In this document: positions 28,236 to 37,150 of the stretch, one piece after another | Position numbering within the stretch: the first letter of the stretch is position 1 | Layout of the letters: the number at the start of each line of letters is the position of its first letter | Source of the DNA: Bacteroidota bacterium | Lineage (GTDB): Bacteria; Bacteroidota; Bacteroidia; Bacteroidales; Lentimicrobiaceae | Direction: 5' to 3' | Assembly (NCBI GenBank): GCA_023417935.1 | Contig: JAEZDY010000001.1 | Location: 62,001-126,000 of the forward strand | DNA length: 64,000 bases | The notes under the pieces: model-generated | What the model saw: the letters and a program-made list of their open reading frames with translations, nothing else | What the model was told of the DNA's origin: nothing | Databases searched by the model: none | Position numbers and translations under genes: made by a program

Positions 28236-28786
28236 AGAATTTTGCATTATTTATGATAGGCATTTTACTGCCTTCTTTATGCTTTTCTCAGATAAGCAAA
28301 CAAGAGTCTGATAGTCTGATATTAAATGTTATTCTCTTGAACGACATTTCAAATGTTGAAATCTACACTTTAGAAAATGAAGTGTCTGAAAATTCTACCA
28401 TAACATTGTATGATAATTCTTCATTCAATACTGAATTTGGTAAATCCTGGATTTACTTTGTTGATGATCTACCTTATGCGAATTGGAATCATCCTTCCAG
28501 GTTTATTTTAATTAATTCTACTACCGGTGAGTATAAAATTATCAGTTTAAACAAGTATCCCTATAAGTGGAAAGAAGATTACTTAGCCTTATCTGTATTT
28601 CCATCAATTAATCCTCCCATCTTACCATCGTTCCCTAATATAGCAACCTCATCTCCAAGCCCACACAAATATGCAGTTATTGTTAGCGGCCCACATGATG
28701 AAAGATTTTGGAATGATGTATCTGCCGTGTACTCAACCTTAAAAAAGAATTATGGGTTTAAAGATGAAAACATATATGTGCATTGA
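28232..28786 (+). pseudogene. Truncated C13-like peptidase, N-terminal part
   Basis: 184 residues with a signal peptide (FALFMIGILLPSLCFSQ). A roughly 125-residue pre-domain is followed by the first strand and helix of a caspase/C13-type peptidase, HKYAVIVSGPHDERFWND to YGFKDENIYV, similar to the opening of the gene at 49435 (QQKYAVLITGDY to KGFQDENVFV). It ends abruptly at that point, before the catalytic His and Cys. At about 28782 the sequence switches, out of frame, into the 3' part of another gene copy. I read it as the left half of a deletion chimera. Confidence 0.75.
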
Positions 28787-29786
28787 TGAGGATAACTTAG
28801 GCAATCCAACAGATCCGCTTGTCTTCTATGACAATCCAAGCATTCCTTATTATTATAAAATTGATGTTCAATATAATTGCTGGGGCAATAATTTTGATGC
28901 GGTGCAGGATTTGAAAACGTATAATGGCGCGATATGGAAATGGTATCCAACCTGGTGCCCGGGCGGAATAATTCCTCCGCCTGATCCAATTCAGGATATG
29001 TATGTAAGTGCTGTTGAACAATTTGAAAATGGCAATTATTCTAATGCAAAGAATCTTTTTCAACTTCTGATTCAGCTATACCCAAAGTCGGAATATGCGC
29101 AAGCTGCAATGAGAGAACTATTGCGGCTTGAGGAGTATGTTGCCTCGGATTATACCGGCCTTAAAGACTATTACCAAACTAATGATTCAATTGTTGCAGA
29201 CACGCTTCTGGTTGAATTGGGCAAATACCTTGCCAATCAATGCGATGTAAAACTTGAATACTGGCCGCAGGCAATAAGCTGGTTCGAGGATAAAATTGCA
29301 AACCCTTCTTGCCTCGAGGACAGCATATTTGCAATTATAGATTTGGGATATGTGTATTTTCTTATGGAAAATCAGGGACTTAAATCAGTATATGTCGGAA
29401 ATATGTCCCAATATAAACCCAAAACGAAGGAAAAGTATTTCGAGCATCGTAACTTTCTGTTATCATTATTACCGGGTGAAACAATGAGTGATAATTTACG
29501 TAATGATCTGACTAAACTTTCTTATGGCAGTTTGTTACAGAATGTACCTAATCCTTTTTCAGAAAGCACACAGATATGGTATAAGGTTGAAAAAAGGGTT
29601 AATGTCACTATTTCGATAACTGATCTGACTGGAAAAGAAATCGAGAAGATTGCACAAGGAACAAAAGACAAAGGAACCTACAAAGCAGACTTTTCGAATT
29701 CGAACTTAACTTCCGGCACATACTTTTATTCTCTTGTTTTAGATGGAAGGAAAAGTGATACAAAAAAGATGGTAATAATGCGGTAG
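28782..29786 (+). pseudogene. C-terminal part of a C13/beta-helix secreted protein, with T9SS domain
   Basis: About 334 codons in the frame +1 to the preceding half gene. It begins with IDEDNLGNPTDPLVFYDNP, which repeats the end of the 49435 gene (51339 onward) with about 95% identical DNA over 115 bases. It continues past the point where that other copy is broken: a TPR-like region (AVEQFENGNYSNAKNLFQLL, EYWPQAISWFEDKIAN), then a T9SS domain (VPNPFSESTQIWY to SDTKKMVIMR). A start at 28752 exists but lies inside the other frame. Together with 49435 it allows the ancestral layout to be inferred: C13 peptidase, beta-helix, TPR region, T9SS domain. Confidence 0.75.
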
Positions 29787-29848
29787 CCGGTAAGGTCATA
29801 CTGGAGCCAGCAAAAGCTACTGCGGGCGGGCAGATAAGTATTTTATTT

Positions 29849-29912
29849 AATCGGCTTTTCAACCAACAGCAGGAAATCCCCGGCTGCTGGTTGAAAAGTA
29901 TATATAGAGTTG
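29849..29912. repeat. Hairpin repeat GGCTTTTCAACC, copy 2
   Basis: Near-identical to 26501-26566 (AATCGGCTTTTCAACCAACA to GGTTGAAAAGTATATATAG). Same orientation. Recombination between the copies could delete or duplicate the intervening 3.3-kb block. Confidence 0.75.
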
Positions 29913-29976
29913 CAATTACAGCCCGATTTCACATCGGGATGCAGCATTCTAATCAAGATGTCAAAGAACAAAAATT

Positions 29977-30119
29977 AGTAGTGAGTTTAGAGTAGTGAGT
30001 TGTGAGATTTGATTATCAACAATTTATTATTCATCACTATGAAATTAAAAAAACTCACTACTCCTTACTCCCTACTCCCTACTCATTACTCCCTACTCAT
30101 TACTCCCTACTCACTACTG
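29977..30119. repeat. Low-complexity seven-base repeat with inverted partner
   Basis: From 30050 to 30119 runs a chain of the seven-base word ACTCCCT and variants (ACTCACT, ACTCCTT, ACTCATT). Around 29977-30010 the complementary type occurs (TAGTAGTGAGTTTAGAGTAG), so transcripts could fold into a long hairpin. It is non-coding. A different seven-base chain (CAGTCAG) is at 59148-59215. Confidence 0.7.
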
Positions 30120-30163
30120 ATTTTACAAGCAACTATGATGCAAATTGTCACGGAATTTGACTT

Positions 30164-30285
30164 TGTCGCCCAATGACGGTCAAATGTCAGTTTTTGGCAG
30201 AAAAAAGGTACTGACACGAAAACTGACACGAAGGCGACAATAGGCGACAATGGGCGACAATAGGCGACACGCACTGACATATTGT
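30164..30285. repeat. Nested-hairpin element A with 10-base iterons
   Basis: Outer arm TGTCGCC (30164) pairs with any of four GGCGACA words at 30233, 30243, 30253 and 30263, exactly 10 bases apart. Inside, TGTCAG (30185) pairs with CTGACA (30211) around the loop TTTTTGGCAGAAAAAAGGTA, and the segment CGAAAACTGACACGAA follows. Element B at 30324 has the same layout and the same inner loop and flank but different outer words. Confidence 0.7.
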
Positions 30286-30323
30286 CTATCAACTTTTATG
30301 CAACTGTGCCATATTTTTTAAAA

Positions 30324-30430
30324 TGATACCTTTTGATACCCTATGTCATGTTTTTTGGCAGAAAAGCGCATGACACGAAAACTGACACAAGGTATCAAAA
30401 GGTATCAAAAGGTATCAAAGCATGTCATAA
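30324..30430. repeat. Nested-hairpin element B with 10-base iterons
   Basis: Outer arms TGATACCTTTTGATACC (30324-30340) and GGTATCAAAAGGTATCA (30391-30407) are perfectly complementary; a third GGTATCAAA follows at 30411. Inner arms TGTCATG (30344-30350) and CATGACA (30369-30375) enclose TTTTTTGGCAGAAAAGCG, then CGAAAACTGACAC as in element A. The left part (GATACCTTTTGATACCCTATGTCATG) also occurs alone at 26568-26594. The rest of the 29787-30685 gap holds an imperfect copy of the CTCACCCCGGCC repeat (about 30478-30510) and no gene that I can support. Confidence 0.7.
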
Positions 30431-30605
30431 TGGCGGTAATGACACTTCACTTTGGATGAAAGACGTAAAAAGGAGTCTTCACCTTCTCCTTGAGGAGAAG
30501 GCCGGGATGAGGTGGAACGTTAATGCTTCCTGATAAACGCAAGAAGTATACATAAACATCCAGCGATAAAGGTGGTGAAATAAAATTAAAGAATTAAAGA
30601 ATGGA

Positions 30606-30635
30606 TTTGATTGTTATAGATATTTTATATCTTTG
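30606..30635 (+). promoter_or_regulatory. Bacteroidota-type promoter (TATCTTTGAGTAAA type)
   Basis: TTTG (30606-30609), 18 bases, TATCTTTG (30628-30635), followed by AGTAAA. The block TTTATATCTTTGAGTAAA recurs at 32052-32069 and 59391-59408, before the T9SS genes at 32109 and 59433. Confidence 0.6.
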
Positions 30636-30685
30636 AGTAAACTTCGATTAGCCACAATAATAGTACATTCACAATAATTATTGCC

Positions 30686-31915
30686 ATGAGAAAAATAGTA
30701 TTGTTGCTCTTGCTATTTGTCCCTTTAGTTAATTATTCCCAACCTTTCTGGTATCAGGTACACAAGCCCGATGCTTTATTGCCAAGTGCCGTCGCAGTTG
30801 ATAATTATGGTGATCTATATGTAACCAGCTATGTAGACGGTAATTTGGGCGGTGTATATCATTCGAATAATGACGGGCAGACATGGCAATTTTTAGGCCC
30901 AAATTATCATAATTTGAGAGCGATTGACATTTCCGATAATAATAGGATTGTAGTTGGAGGGGTTGCCGGTATACGTATTTGGGATCCAATTGCCGGGACA
31001 TGGCAACCAGGTGTAAATAGTTTTAATATTTATTGTATAAATTCAATATCTGATTCAATTTATTTAGCCGGAGCTCACAACTGTATATATCGTTCAAATG
31101 ATGGAGGATCTAGTTGGATAAGAGTACACTCTAATGCTGATTCTGCTCAATATGTTGAGAATTTTACCAGTATATCCCACTCACCATTTGATAATTCCAT
31201 TTATGTAACAACAGCAACATTATATGGCGGTTGTGCCAGGGTTTATCGTTCCCTTGATTTAGGATTGAGCTTTCAGCTTGTTCAATCATGGAATGCAACA
31301 ATGCCCTGCGCATGGCTTGAGTCTAGTGCAATAGATAGCTCTGGTAAATTGTTGGTAGGCGGAACAGGCTTATACCGTTATACACCTGAATATGACTCAT
31401 GGGAAAAATTAGGTTTGAATAATACCCCGGCTGCTATTTTAATTACACCGGAAGGAAAGTTTTATTTTGGATGTGATTTCATTGGGGGAAGTCCTGCAGG
31501 GGCTTATGTTTCAGAGGATAATTGTCAAACTTTTACAGAAATAAATGGTGGTCTTGCCTCAAAGTTCGTAAGGGATTTAGCTATAGATCAGCATGGGCGG
31601 TTGTTAGCGGTAGCCGGGCGATATCTACAACGAAGTTACGATACAGTAACAACCCAAGTTAACAAGATTATTCAGAATGATTTAACGGTGTATCCAAATC
31701 CATTCAATGACTGTGTAAATCTCTTGCTGGACGAAACTGAAATGACAGGTAATAAAGTAATCAGAATAATTGATTCATTTGGCAATATCGTTCATCAAAA
31801 CAAGGTTACATCCAATCCTTATCAGTGGTGCCCAAATAATGTTAGTAAAGGGCTGTATTACGTTTTACTAATAAATGGATTAGAAGTAAGTACTACTGCT
31901 ATAGTTTATAATTGA
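30686..31915 (+). CDS. T9SS-secreted beta-propeller protein, tandem copy 1
   Basis: 409 residues with a signal peptide (MRKIVLLLLLFVPLVNYSQP). The body has repeated Asp-box-like propeller blades (GVYHSNNDGQTWQFLG, CIYRSNDGGSSWIRVH, RVYRSLDLGLSFQLVQ, GAYVSEDNCQTFTEI), as in sialidase/Vps10-type beta-propellers. The C terminus is a T9SS domain (TVYPNPFNDCVNLLL to GLYYVLLINGLEVSTTAIVYN). Probably a secreted binding protein; no catalytic residue set was recognised. A tandem paralog follows at 32109 with very similar DNA across signal peptide, blades and sorting domain. Confidence 0.82.
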   Translation: MRKIVLLLLLFVPLVNYSQPFWYQVHKPDALLPSAVAVDNYGDLYVTSYVDGNLGGVYHSNNDGQTWQFLGPNYHNLRAIDISDNNRIVVGGVAGIRIWDPIAGTWQPGVNSFNIYCINSISDSIYLAGAHNCIYRSNDGGSSWIRVHSNADSAQYVENFTSISHSPFDNSIYVTTATLYGGCARVYRSLDLGLSFQLVQSWNATMPCAWLESSAIDSSGKLLVGGTGLYRYTPEYDSWEKLGLNNTPAAILITPEGKFYFGCDFIGGSPAGAYVSEDNCQTFTEINGGLASKFVRDLAIDQHGRLLAVAGRYLQRSYDTVTTQVNKIIQNDLTVYPNPFNDCVNLLLDETEMTGNKVIRIIDSFGNIVHQNKVTSNPYQWCPNNVSKGLYYVLLINGLEVSTTAIVYN

Positions 31916-31920
31916 TTCGT

Positions 31921-32015
31921 TCCCATCCATCGTTCAGACGCCAGTATGGCGTCACTACATTTGGTGAGCACCTCACCCCGGCCCTCTCCTCAAGGAGAGG
32001 GAGTAGGACGTGGAA
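31921..32015. repeat. GACGCC-palindrome plus CTCACCCCGGCC repeat
   Basis: Between the tandem paralogs: CCATCCATCGTTCAGACGCC with core GACGCCAGTATGGCGTC, directly followed by GAGCACCTCACCCCGGCCCT and the hairpin CCCTCTCCTCAAGGAGAGGG. Both parts recur elsewhere separately (37070, 38857, 54648, 61073). Confidence 0.75.
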
Positions 32016-32108
32016 AAATGGGCATCTGTAAATGGTGATATCTTCTGTATTTTTATATCTTTGAGTAAAATTTAGATTGGCCTCAATAAAAGTACATACA
32101 TGTTTGCC

Positions 32109-33338
32109 ATGAAAAAAATAGTATTGTTGCTCTTGCTAGTGGTCCCTTTAGTTAATTATTCCCAACCTTTCTGGTATCAGATACACAAGCCCGATGCTTT
32201 ATTACCAAGTGCCGTCGCAGTTGATAATAATGGTGACTTATATGTGACCAGCTATGTAAGTTATAATTTGGGCGGTGTATATCATTCGAATAATGACGGA
32301 CAGACATGGGAATTTATTGGCCCAAATCATCATAACTTGAGAGCGATTGACATTTCCGATAATAATAGGATTGTAGTTGGAGGGGGTGCCGGTATACTAA
32401 TTTGGGATCCAATTGCAGGGACATGGCAATCAAGTTTATTTAACCTTGACATTTACTGTATAAATTCAATATCTGATTCAATTTATTTAGCCGGAGCTCA
32501 TAACAGTATTTATCGGTCAAATGATGGAGGATATAGTTGGATAAGAGTTCACTATAATGCTGATTCTGCTCAATATCTTGAGAATTTTACCAGCATATCC
32601 CACTCACCATTTGATAATTCTATTTATGTAACAACAGCAACATTATATGGCGGTTGTGCCAGGGTTTATCGTTCCCTTGATTTAGGATTGAGCTTTCAGC
32701 TTGTTCAATCATGGACTGCAACAATGCCCTGTGCTAGTTTAAGGTCTGGTGCAATAGATAGCACAGGTAAATTATTGGTAGGCGGAACAGGCTTATACCG
32801 ATATACTCCTGAATATGACTCATGGGAAAAATTAAGTTTGAATAATACCCCGGAAGATATTTTAATTACACCGGAAGGATTTGTTTATTTTGCCTGCAAT
32901 AGTATAACAGGAAGTCCTGGAGGCGCTTATGTTTCGCATGATAATTGCCAAACATTCGACGATATTAGTGATGGATTATACTCAAGATATGTGCAGGACT
33001 TTGCTGTTGATCAATATGGAAGACTATTGGTTGCCGGGGGTAATAGACTTCACAGAAGCTACGATACAGTAACAACCCAAGTTAACAAGATTATTCAGAA
33101 TGATTTAACGGTGTATCCAAATCCATTCAATAACTGTGTAAATCTCTTGCTGACCGAAACTGATATAACAGGTAATAAGGTGATCAGAATAATCGATTCA
33201 TTTGGCAATATCGTTCATCATAACAAGGTTACATCCAATCCTTATCAGTGGTGTCCAAATAATGTTAGTAAAGGGTTGTACTACATTATACTAATAAATG
33301 GATTAAATATAAGTACTGCTGCTATAATTTATAACTGA
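32109..33338 (+). CDS. T9SS-secreted beta-propeller protein, tandem copy 2
   Basis: About 409 residues from the ATG at 32109 (MKKIVLLLLLVVPLVNYSQP); an ATG at 32100 adds three residues and is equally possible. Same layout as the 30686 gene: signal peptide, Asp-box-like blades (GVYHSNNDGQTWEFIG, SIYRSNDGGYSWIRVH), T9SS domain (TVYPNPFNNCVNLLL). Differences cluster in the region about residues 270-320, while signal peptide and sorting domain are nearly unchanged. Recent tandem duplication, with repeat DNA between the copies. Confidence 0.82.
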   Translation: MKKIVLLLLLVVPLVNYSQPFWYQIHKPDALLPSAVAVDNNGDLYVTSYVSYNLGGVYHSNNDGQTWEFIGPNHHNLRAIDISDNNRIVVGGGAGILIWDPIAGTWQSSLFNLDIYCINSISDSIYLAGAHNSIYRSNDGGYSWIRVHYNADSAQYLENFTSISHSPFDNSIYVTTATLYGGCARVYRSLDLGLSFQLVQSWTATMPCASLRSGAIDSTGKLLVGGTGLYRYTPEYDSWEKLSLNNTPEDILITPEGFVYFACNSITGSPGGAYVSHDNCQTFDDISDGLYSRYVQDFAVDQYGRLLVAGGNRLHRSYDTVTTQVNKIIQNDLTVYPNPFNNCVNLLLTETDITGNKVIRIIDSFGNIVHHNKVTSNPYQWCPNNVSKGLYYIILINGLNISTAAIIYN

Positions 33339-33482
33339 TCTGCAAAATATAACAAGACATCTCAATTAAAATAATGTGTTATCACCTAACAACCACTATT
33401 GAGTAATTCTCTTTACTACTTCATCTCCACGCTATTCGATTTGAGAATAAACCAACCAATTATTCACCAAATCTTTATCAAA

Positions 33483-34538
33483 ATGAAAAAAAAATGTTTA
33501 ATTATTGCAATTTTTACTTGCATTATTTCAGTGGTTCACGGACAATTTCCGGATGGCTTTACAGGTTTGATACCTGATTCTACAAATTGGATTGACTCTC
33601 TGCCTGAGATAACTATTTCTCAGGCGTCCCTTAATGTAATTCTTCCAAATGAGGTAGATAATTCTGAAAGTATTTACTTTCCCTGGCAAGATGAAACCTT
33701 CAGTAAAAAAGATCTTTATAACCAAGGCCTAACTGGCAGCTGTGTCTTTGCCTCTGGGGTTTGGTACAATTACACTTATGAGATCAATAGGAAAAGAGGA
33801 GTGCCTTCTACTACCAGTACAAGAAAGTATATTCCTAATGCATTATGGAATCATGAGAATAGAGGAAATCCCTCTACTGGTGCATCAATGAGTGCATTAG
33901 CTCATTATTTGATGCAATTGGGAGCGGTCACTGAGTATGATTGGGGGAATCGTGACTGGCAGGATTACATCCGATGGCTATCAGGTTACGATAAGTATAA
34001 TAACGCTATGAATAATAGAATTTCAGGCATGTCTTCTATTAAGATAGGAAATAATGGCGAAAACTTAAGTAAGTTAAAGCATTTTATTAATGATCATGGA
34101 GAAGGTTCTTTAACAGGAGGATTATTAACGCTAACTATTCCGTTTAATGGAATACCAAGTACACTTCCTATCCAAAGTAATCACTATTTAGATAAAGTAA
34201 TGACTACCCTTGTAGCACCAGGCCATGCTATAACTGTGGTAGGTTATTGTGATGATATAAAATATGATTTCAACAATGATGGGCTCTTTACCAATGACAT
34301 TAACATTACTGGAGATAATATTGTTGACATGAGAGATTGGGAAATTGGGGGCTTAAAACTTGTAAACAGTTATGGTACGGGAAATGGAACAAACGGGTTC
34401 TGGTGGCTTCCATACAGGCTTTTAGTGAATAATTCTATGTATTCCTTCACCGGCGATGAAAGTAACGTCAACACCGGCTTCTCTGGCCTTAATACTGAAC
34501 CTTTCGCCATCATCGAACAACTCATCGTCAACACCTGA
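33483..34538 (+). CDS. Secreted C1-family (papain-like) peptidase, 3' end replaced
   Basis: About 351 residues from the ATG at 33483, which opens a signal peptide (MKKKCLIIAIFTCIISVVHG). The papain-type active site is complete: QGLTGSCVFASGVWY (Gln and Cys87), GHAITVVGYCDD (His248) and LVNSYGTGNGTNGFWWLPY (Asn295). From about residue 320 (34441) the frame is only the complement of the esterase gene on the other strand, so the native C terminus, where a T9SS domain would be expected, is missing. The protein may still fold, but secretion to the surface is doubtful. Confidence 0.8.
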   Translation: MKKKCLIIAIFTCIISVVHGQFPDGFTGLIPDSTNWIDSLPEITISQASLNVILPNEVDNSESIYFPWQDETFSKKDLYNQGLTGSCVFASGVWYNYTYEINRKRGVPSTTSTRKYIPNALWNHENRGNPSTGASMSALAHYLMQLGAVTEYDWGNRDWQDYIRWLSGYDKYNNAMNNRISGMSSIKIGNNGENLSKLKHFINDHGEGSLTGGLLTLTIPFNGIPSTLPIQSNHYLDKVMTTLVAPGHAITVVGYCDDIKYDFNNDGLFTNDINITGDNIVDMRDWEIGGLKLVNSYGTGNGTNGFWWLPYRLLVNNSMYSFTGDESNVNTGFSGLNTEPFAIIEQLIVNT

Positions 34539-35267
34539 TATTATTAGCAGCGGTGGTAGTAACGACAGATCGCCAAACAAGGGTGATATTAATGGATTGT
34601 TGCGGGGGTTTTCTCCTGCATAGTGCTTCGCAAAAACATGCCATGAGTTCAGTGGGGCAGGGGACTTCCTGTTCTTTGTGTGATATGACTCACCTGAGCA
34701 AGTAAGATCTGTCCAGGGCGACATCGCCACAGCGGCAGCAGGTTTCGCGATATCACGCTCTTTCAGTGCCAGCAACAGTGCCAGGCACAATCCACCTCCT
34801 GCCGATTCGCCTGCTATCACAATATTCCCCGGTAAAAAGCCTGAGGAGAGCAACCATTGGTATGCCTTTACGGAATCATCTATTGCTGCCGGGAAAGGAT
34901 GCTCAGGTGCAAGCCCGTACTCATAAATCAAAAAGGCAATACCTGTCCGTTTTGCGAAAGAAGCAACGATCGACCTATGATCATTACATGACCCTGAAAC
35001 ATATCCGCCTCCATGAACATAAAGGATTGCTTGCTTACGATCAGCCTTTTCAGGGACCAGCCATTCAGCCTTCATCCCATCGATGGATACTTCCTCAACA
35101 CTAACATCAGAAGGAACTTTGGCGAAACGATTGGCACCCTTCTCACACCGCTCCCTGAAGCCATCAATGGAAGTGTTCATATCAAATACTTCCTTACTTA
35201 TTTTCCCTCTCAAATGATGGTTATTCCTGATCATGAAGTTAACCATCTTACTTTTAAAAGTTGGCAT
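34422..35267 (-). CDS. Alpha/beta hydrolase (HSL-type esterase), 3' truncated
   Basis: 281 residues. Motifs: LYVHGGGYVSGSC (oxyanion hole HGGG), the nucleophile elbow IAGESAGGGLCLAL and the acid GVDDELFDDGERF. Family members hydrolyse short acyl esters. After IAGEG, where a catalytic His in a FHVW-like segment should come, the frame runs only a few codons (IHRIIH) and stops; these lie beyond the breakpoint at about 34441, inside the DNA of the peptidase gene. So the gene lost its last 25-35 codons, and activity is doubtful unless a His in the new tail substitutes. Confidence 0.82.
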   Translation of the reverse strand: MPTFKSKMVNFMIRNNHHLRGKISKEVFDMNTSIDGFRERCEKGANRFAKVPSDVSVEEVSIDGMKAEWLVPEKADRKQAILYVHGGGYVSGSCNDHRSIVASFAKRTGIAFLIYEYGLAPEHPFPAAIDDSVKAYQWLLSSGFLPGNIVIAGESAGGGLCLALLLALKERDIAKPAAAVAMSPWTDLTCSGESYHTKNRKSPAPLNSWHVFAKHYAGENPRNNPLISPLFGDLSLLPPLLIISGVDDELFDDGERFSIKAREAGVDVTFIAGEGIHRIIH

Positions 35268-35349
35268 AATTGTGTTGTTAAAATGATTTTTTTACCCGTG
35301 GTATAGATATGACAATAAATCATGAATTTACCCTAAAAAATAAAAAGTG

Positions 35350-35412
35350 CGCTACGCGCGTTCAAAGCTTCGCGTTCAAAAGTTGTTCAAAGCTTCGCGT
35401 TCAAGGTTGTTA
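35350..35412. repeat. TTCAAAGCTTCGCG repeat cluster
   Basis: Three units of TTCAAAG(C/T)TTCGCG or TTCAAAAGTTG and a GCGCTACGCGCG palindrome, matching the cluster at 15165-15245. Non-coding. Confidence 0.6.
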
Positions 35413-35481
35413 GAAACATTCGCCCGCTTGCATTACCATACTACTAATCAATTATAGTGCTAATATGCCAGATTCCTGAAA

Positions 35482-35620
35482 TTGTCCGCCGTTGTCCACC
35501 CCATGGCAGATTTTGGCAGTGAACAACTGACATAATCACTGCCAAAGGGGGGACAACAGTGGACATAATACTGACAGAGGGGGGGACAACGCCGGACATA
35601 ATACTGCCAGAGGGGGGGGG
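35482..35620. repeat. Nested-hairpin element C with GGGGGGACAA repeats
   Basis: Left words TTGTCCGCCG and TTGTCCACCCC can pair with GGGGGGACAACAGTGGACA and GGGGGGGACAACGCCGGACA on the right. Between lies ATTTTGGCAGTGAACAACTGAC and CACTGCC, recalling the TTTTGGCAG and ACTGACAC of elements A and B. The right words repeat about every 33 bases and end in a run of nine G. The rest of the 35268-35693 gap shows no gene. Confidence 0.6.
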
Positions 35621-35693
35621 CAAAATCTATCATAGTGGCAGTCATATGCAGCAAACTAATTTCTTCATATATGGTTATATATAAAAGCCACAG

Positions 35694-36263
35694 ATGAAAA
35701 AGTTTTACATCGTTTTCTGTCTCTTATGTACCTGCATTTTGGCCAGGACTCAGGAAGTTGAAGAAAAGCCCTTAACATGGTGGATTGATCCGGGAATTGG
35801 GACATATACAACATTTTCGAATCAACCTATGTTTCGATTAAATATTTATTCAGGATTCACCGTACATAAGAATAAAACCTTTTACAAACTGAGGTATATG
35901 CGTAATTATGAAGTGGAATACTTTTATGGTTATGAACCATCTGAGTATTTTAATAGCATAAACTTTTTGCTGGGAAGAGGTATCTCAGAGGAGAAATATC
36001 ACATTCAATTCTCTGTGGGATTAGGAATTTCTTCAGGAGTAGCAAGAAAGGATTTAATCGAAGATAACGGAGGCTGGATTTTTTTCAAAAGCAATATATA
36101 CGAAGAAGATAAATTTGTCAGACCCTCAATACCTCTTGAATTCGAGGCAGTGTTTAAGCTAACCCCCTACATTGGTATTGGTGCAGGTGTTTTCTTTGAG
36201 ATAAATTTTACAAAGCCTGTTATGGGTATTAATAGTAAAGTAGTGCTTGGGAAACTAAGATAA
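35694..36263 (+). CDS. Hypothetical outer-membrane beta-barrel-like protein
   Basis: 189 residues. Signal peptide (MKKFYIVFCLLCTCILARTQ) followed by alternating aromatic/polar beta strands (FRLNIYSGFTVHKNKTFYKL, YHIQFSVGLGISSG, PYIGIGAGVFFEINF). The pattern fits a small outer-membrane barrel, though the last residue is not aromatic. No family recognised. It precedes the cytochrome locus by about 95 bases on the same strand, but nothing shows that it belongs to it. Confidence 0.6.
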   Translation: MKKFYIVFCLLCTCILARTQEVEEKPLTWWIDPGIGTYTTFSNQPMFRLNIYSGFTVHKNKTFYKLRYMRNYEVEYFYGYEPSEYFNSINFLLGRGISEEKYHIQFSVGLGISSGVARKDLIEDNGGWIFFKSNIYEEDKFVRPSIPLEFEAVFKLTPYIGIGAGVFFEINFTKPVMGINSKVVLGKLR

Positions 36264-36357
36264 TGGCTTTGAGCATCTTTTAAATCCTACCACCGCTAAC
36301 TCCTACCTCAGCGGGAAACAACTTTTTTCTATATTTACAGCCTAAAGTTTCAACCTG

Positions 36358-37065
36358 ATGAATGTGAAGTCTGAAGAGGAAGTTACTGCAAAAAGTGATG
36401 TTTCTACGCGCAATAAGCTGGTAACCTGGCACAGGGTGTATATATTCTCCATGGGCTTTGTAGTGTTCGCCTTGTTTTTGTACCTGACGGTCTCGGGAAT
36501 ATCGTTTTACGAGGAGAGCATCGAAGAACGCTTCTTCCATCCCGATTATATGAAGCTTAAGCCCAGCGGTTCCTGGGGTCATGGACTTGGCATACTTGGA
36601 TCGCTGAGTATGATCATAGGTGTGTCAACATACATGATCAGGAAAAGAAACCGAAGAGTGCAGAAGCTCGGCGTGCTGAAACACTGGTTGGAATTCCATA
36701 TTTTTCTCTGCACCCTCGGACCAATGCTGGTGTTGTATCATACATCTTTCAAGTTTGGCGGATTGGTGGCTGTTAGCTTCTGGAGCATGGTGGCAGTGTT
36801 CATCAGCGGCATCATTGGCAGGTTCATCTATATCAGGATCCCACACAATATTAATGGAAAGGAACTTTCAGTGAGCGAAGTCCGCAAAATGAACGCAGGC
36901 CTCGACCAGGCCACTATTGAACGCAAAATAGAGAGGCTCAAGTTAATGCAAAACCTCTTCAGGTACTGGCACGTAGCGCACCTTCCTTTCGCATTTATCA
37001 TGCTCATCATCATGCTGATTCATGTAGCTGTTACGATTACATTTGGTTATAGGTGGGTGTTTTGA
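36358..37065 (+). CDS. Diheme b-type membrane cytochrome
   Basis: 235 residues with about five membrane helices (residues 23-45, 75-94, 112-132, 134-158, 205-229). Two helices each carry a pair of His 14 residues apart: H114/H128 and H208/H222. This is the usual geometry for two bis-His b hemes stacked across a membrane. The start TWHRVYIFSMGFVVFALF and the SWGHGLGILGSL helix recall cytochrome b561/ferric-reductase folds, but I cannot place it in a named family. It is followed, after the inverted-repeat segment at 37070-38882, by the oxidoreductase and multiheme genes, so it probably belongs to the same electron-transfer unit. Confidence 0.7.
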   Translation: MNVKSEEEVTAKSDVSTRNKLVTWHRVYIFSMGFVVFALFLYLTVSGISFYEESIEERFFHPDYMKLKPSGSWGHGLGILGSLSMIIGVSTYMIRKRNRRVQKLGVLKHWLEFHIFLCTLGPMLVLYHTSFKFGGLVAVSFWSMVAVFISGIIGRFIYIRIPHNINGKELSVSEVRKMNAGLDQATIERKIERLKLMQNLFRYWHVAHLPFAFIMLIIMLIHVAVTITFGYRWVF

Positions 37066-37150
37066 AAGCAGATCACCTCACCCCGGCCCTCTCCTCAAGA
37101 TAATGCCATTTGACATTGCAAGAAAAAAGTGAAGGAATTTGAGGTTCATT

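Noticed and set aside
30333..30533. 66-codon frame over element B
   Set aside because: Encoded by iterons and a dispersed repeat; no start site or family.
35460..35654. Minus-strand frame over element C
   Set aside because: The translation consists of repeated PPLCQYYV-like words produced by the nucleotide repeat.
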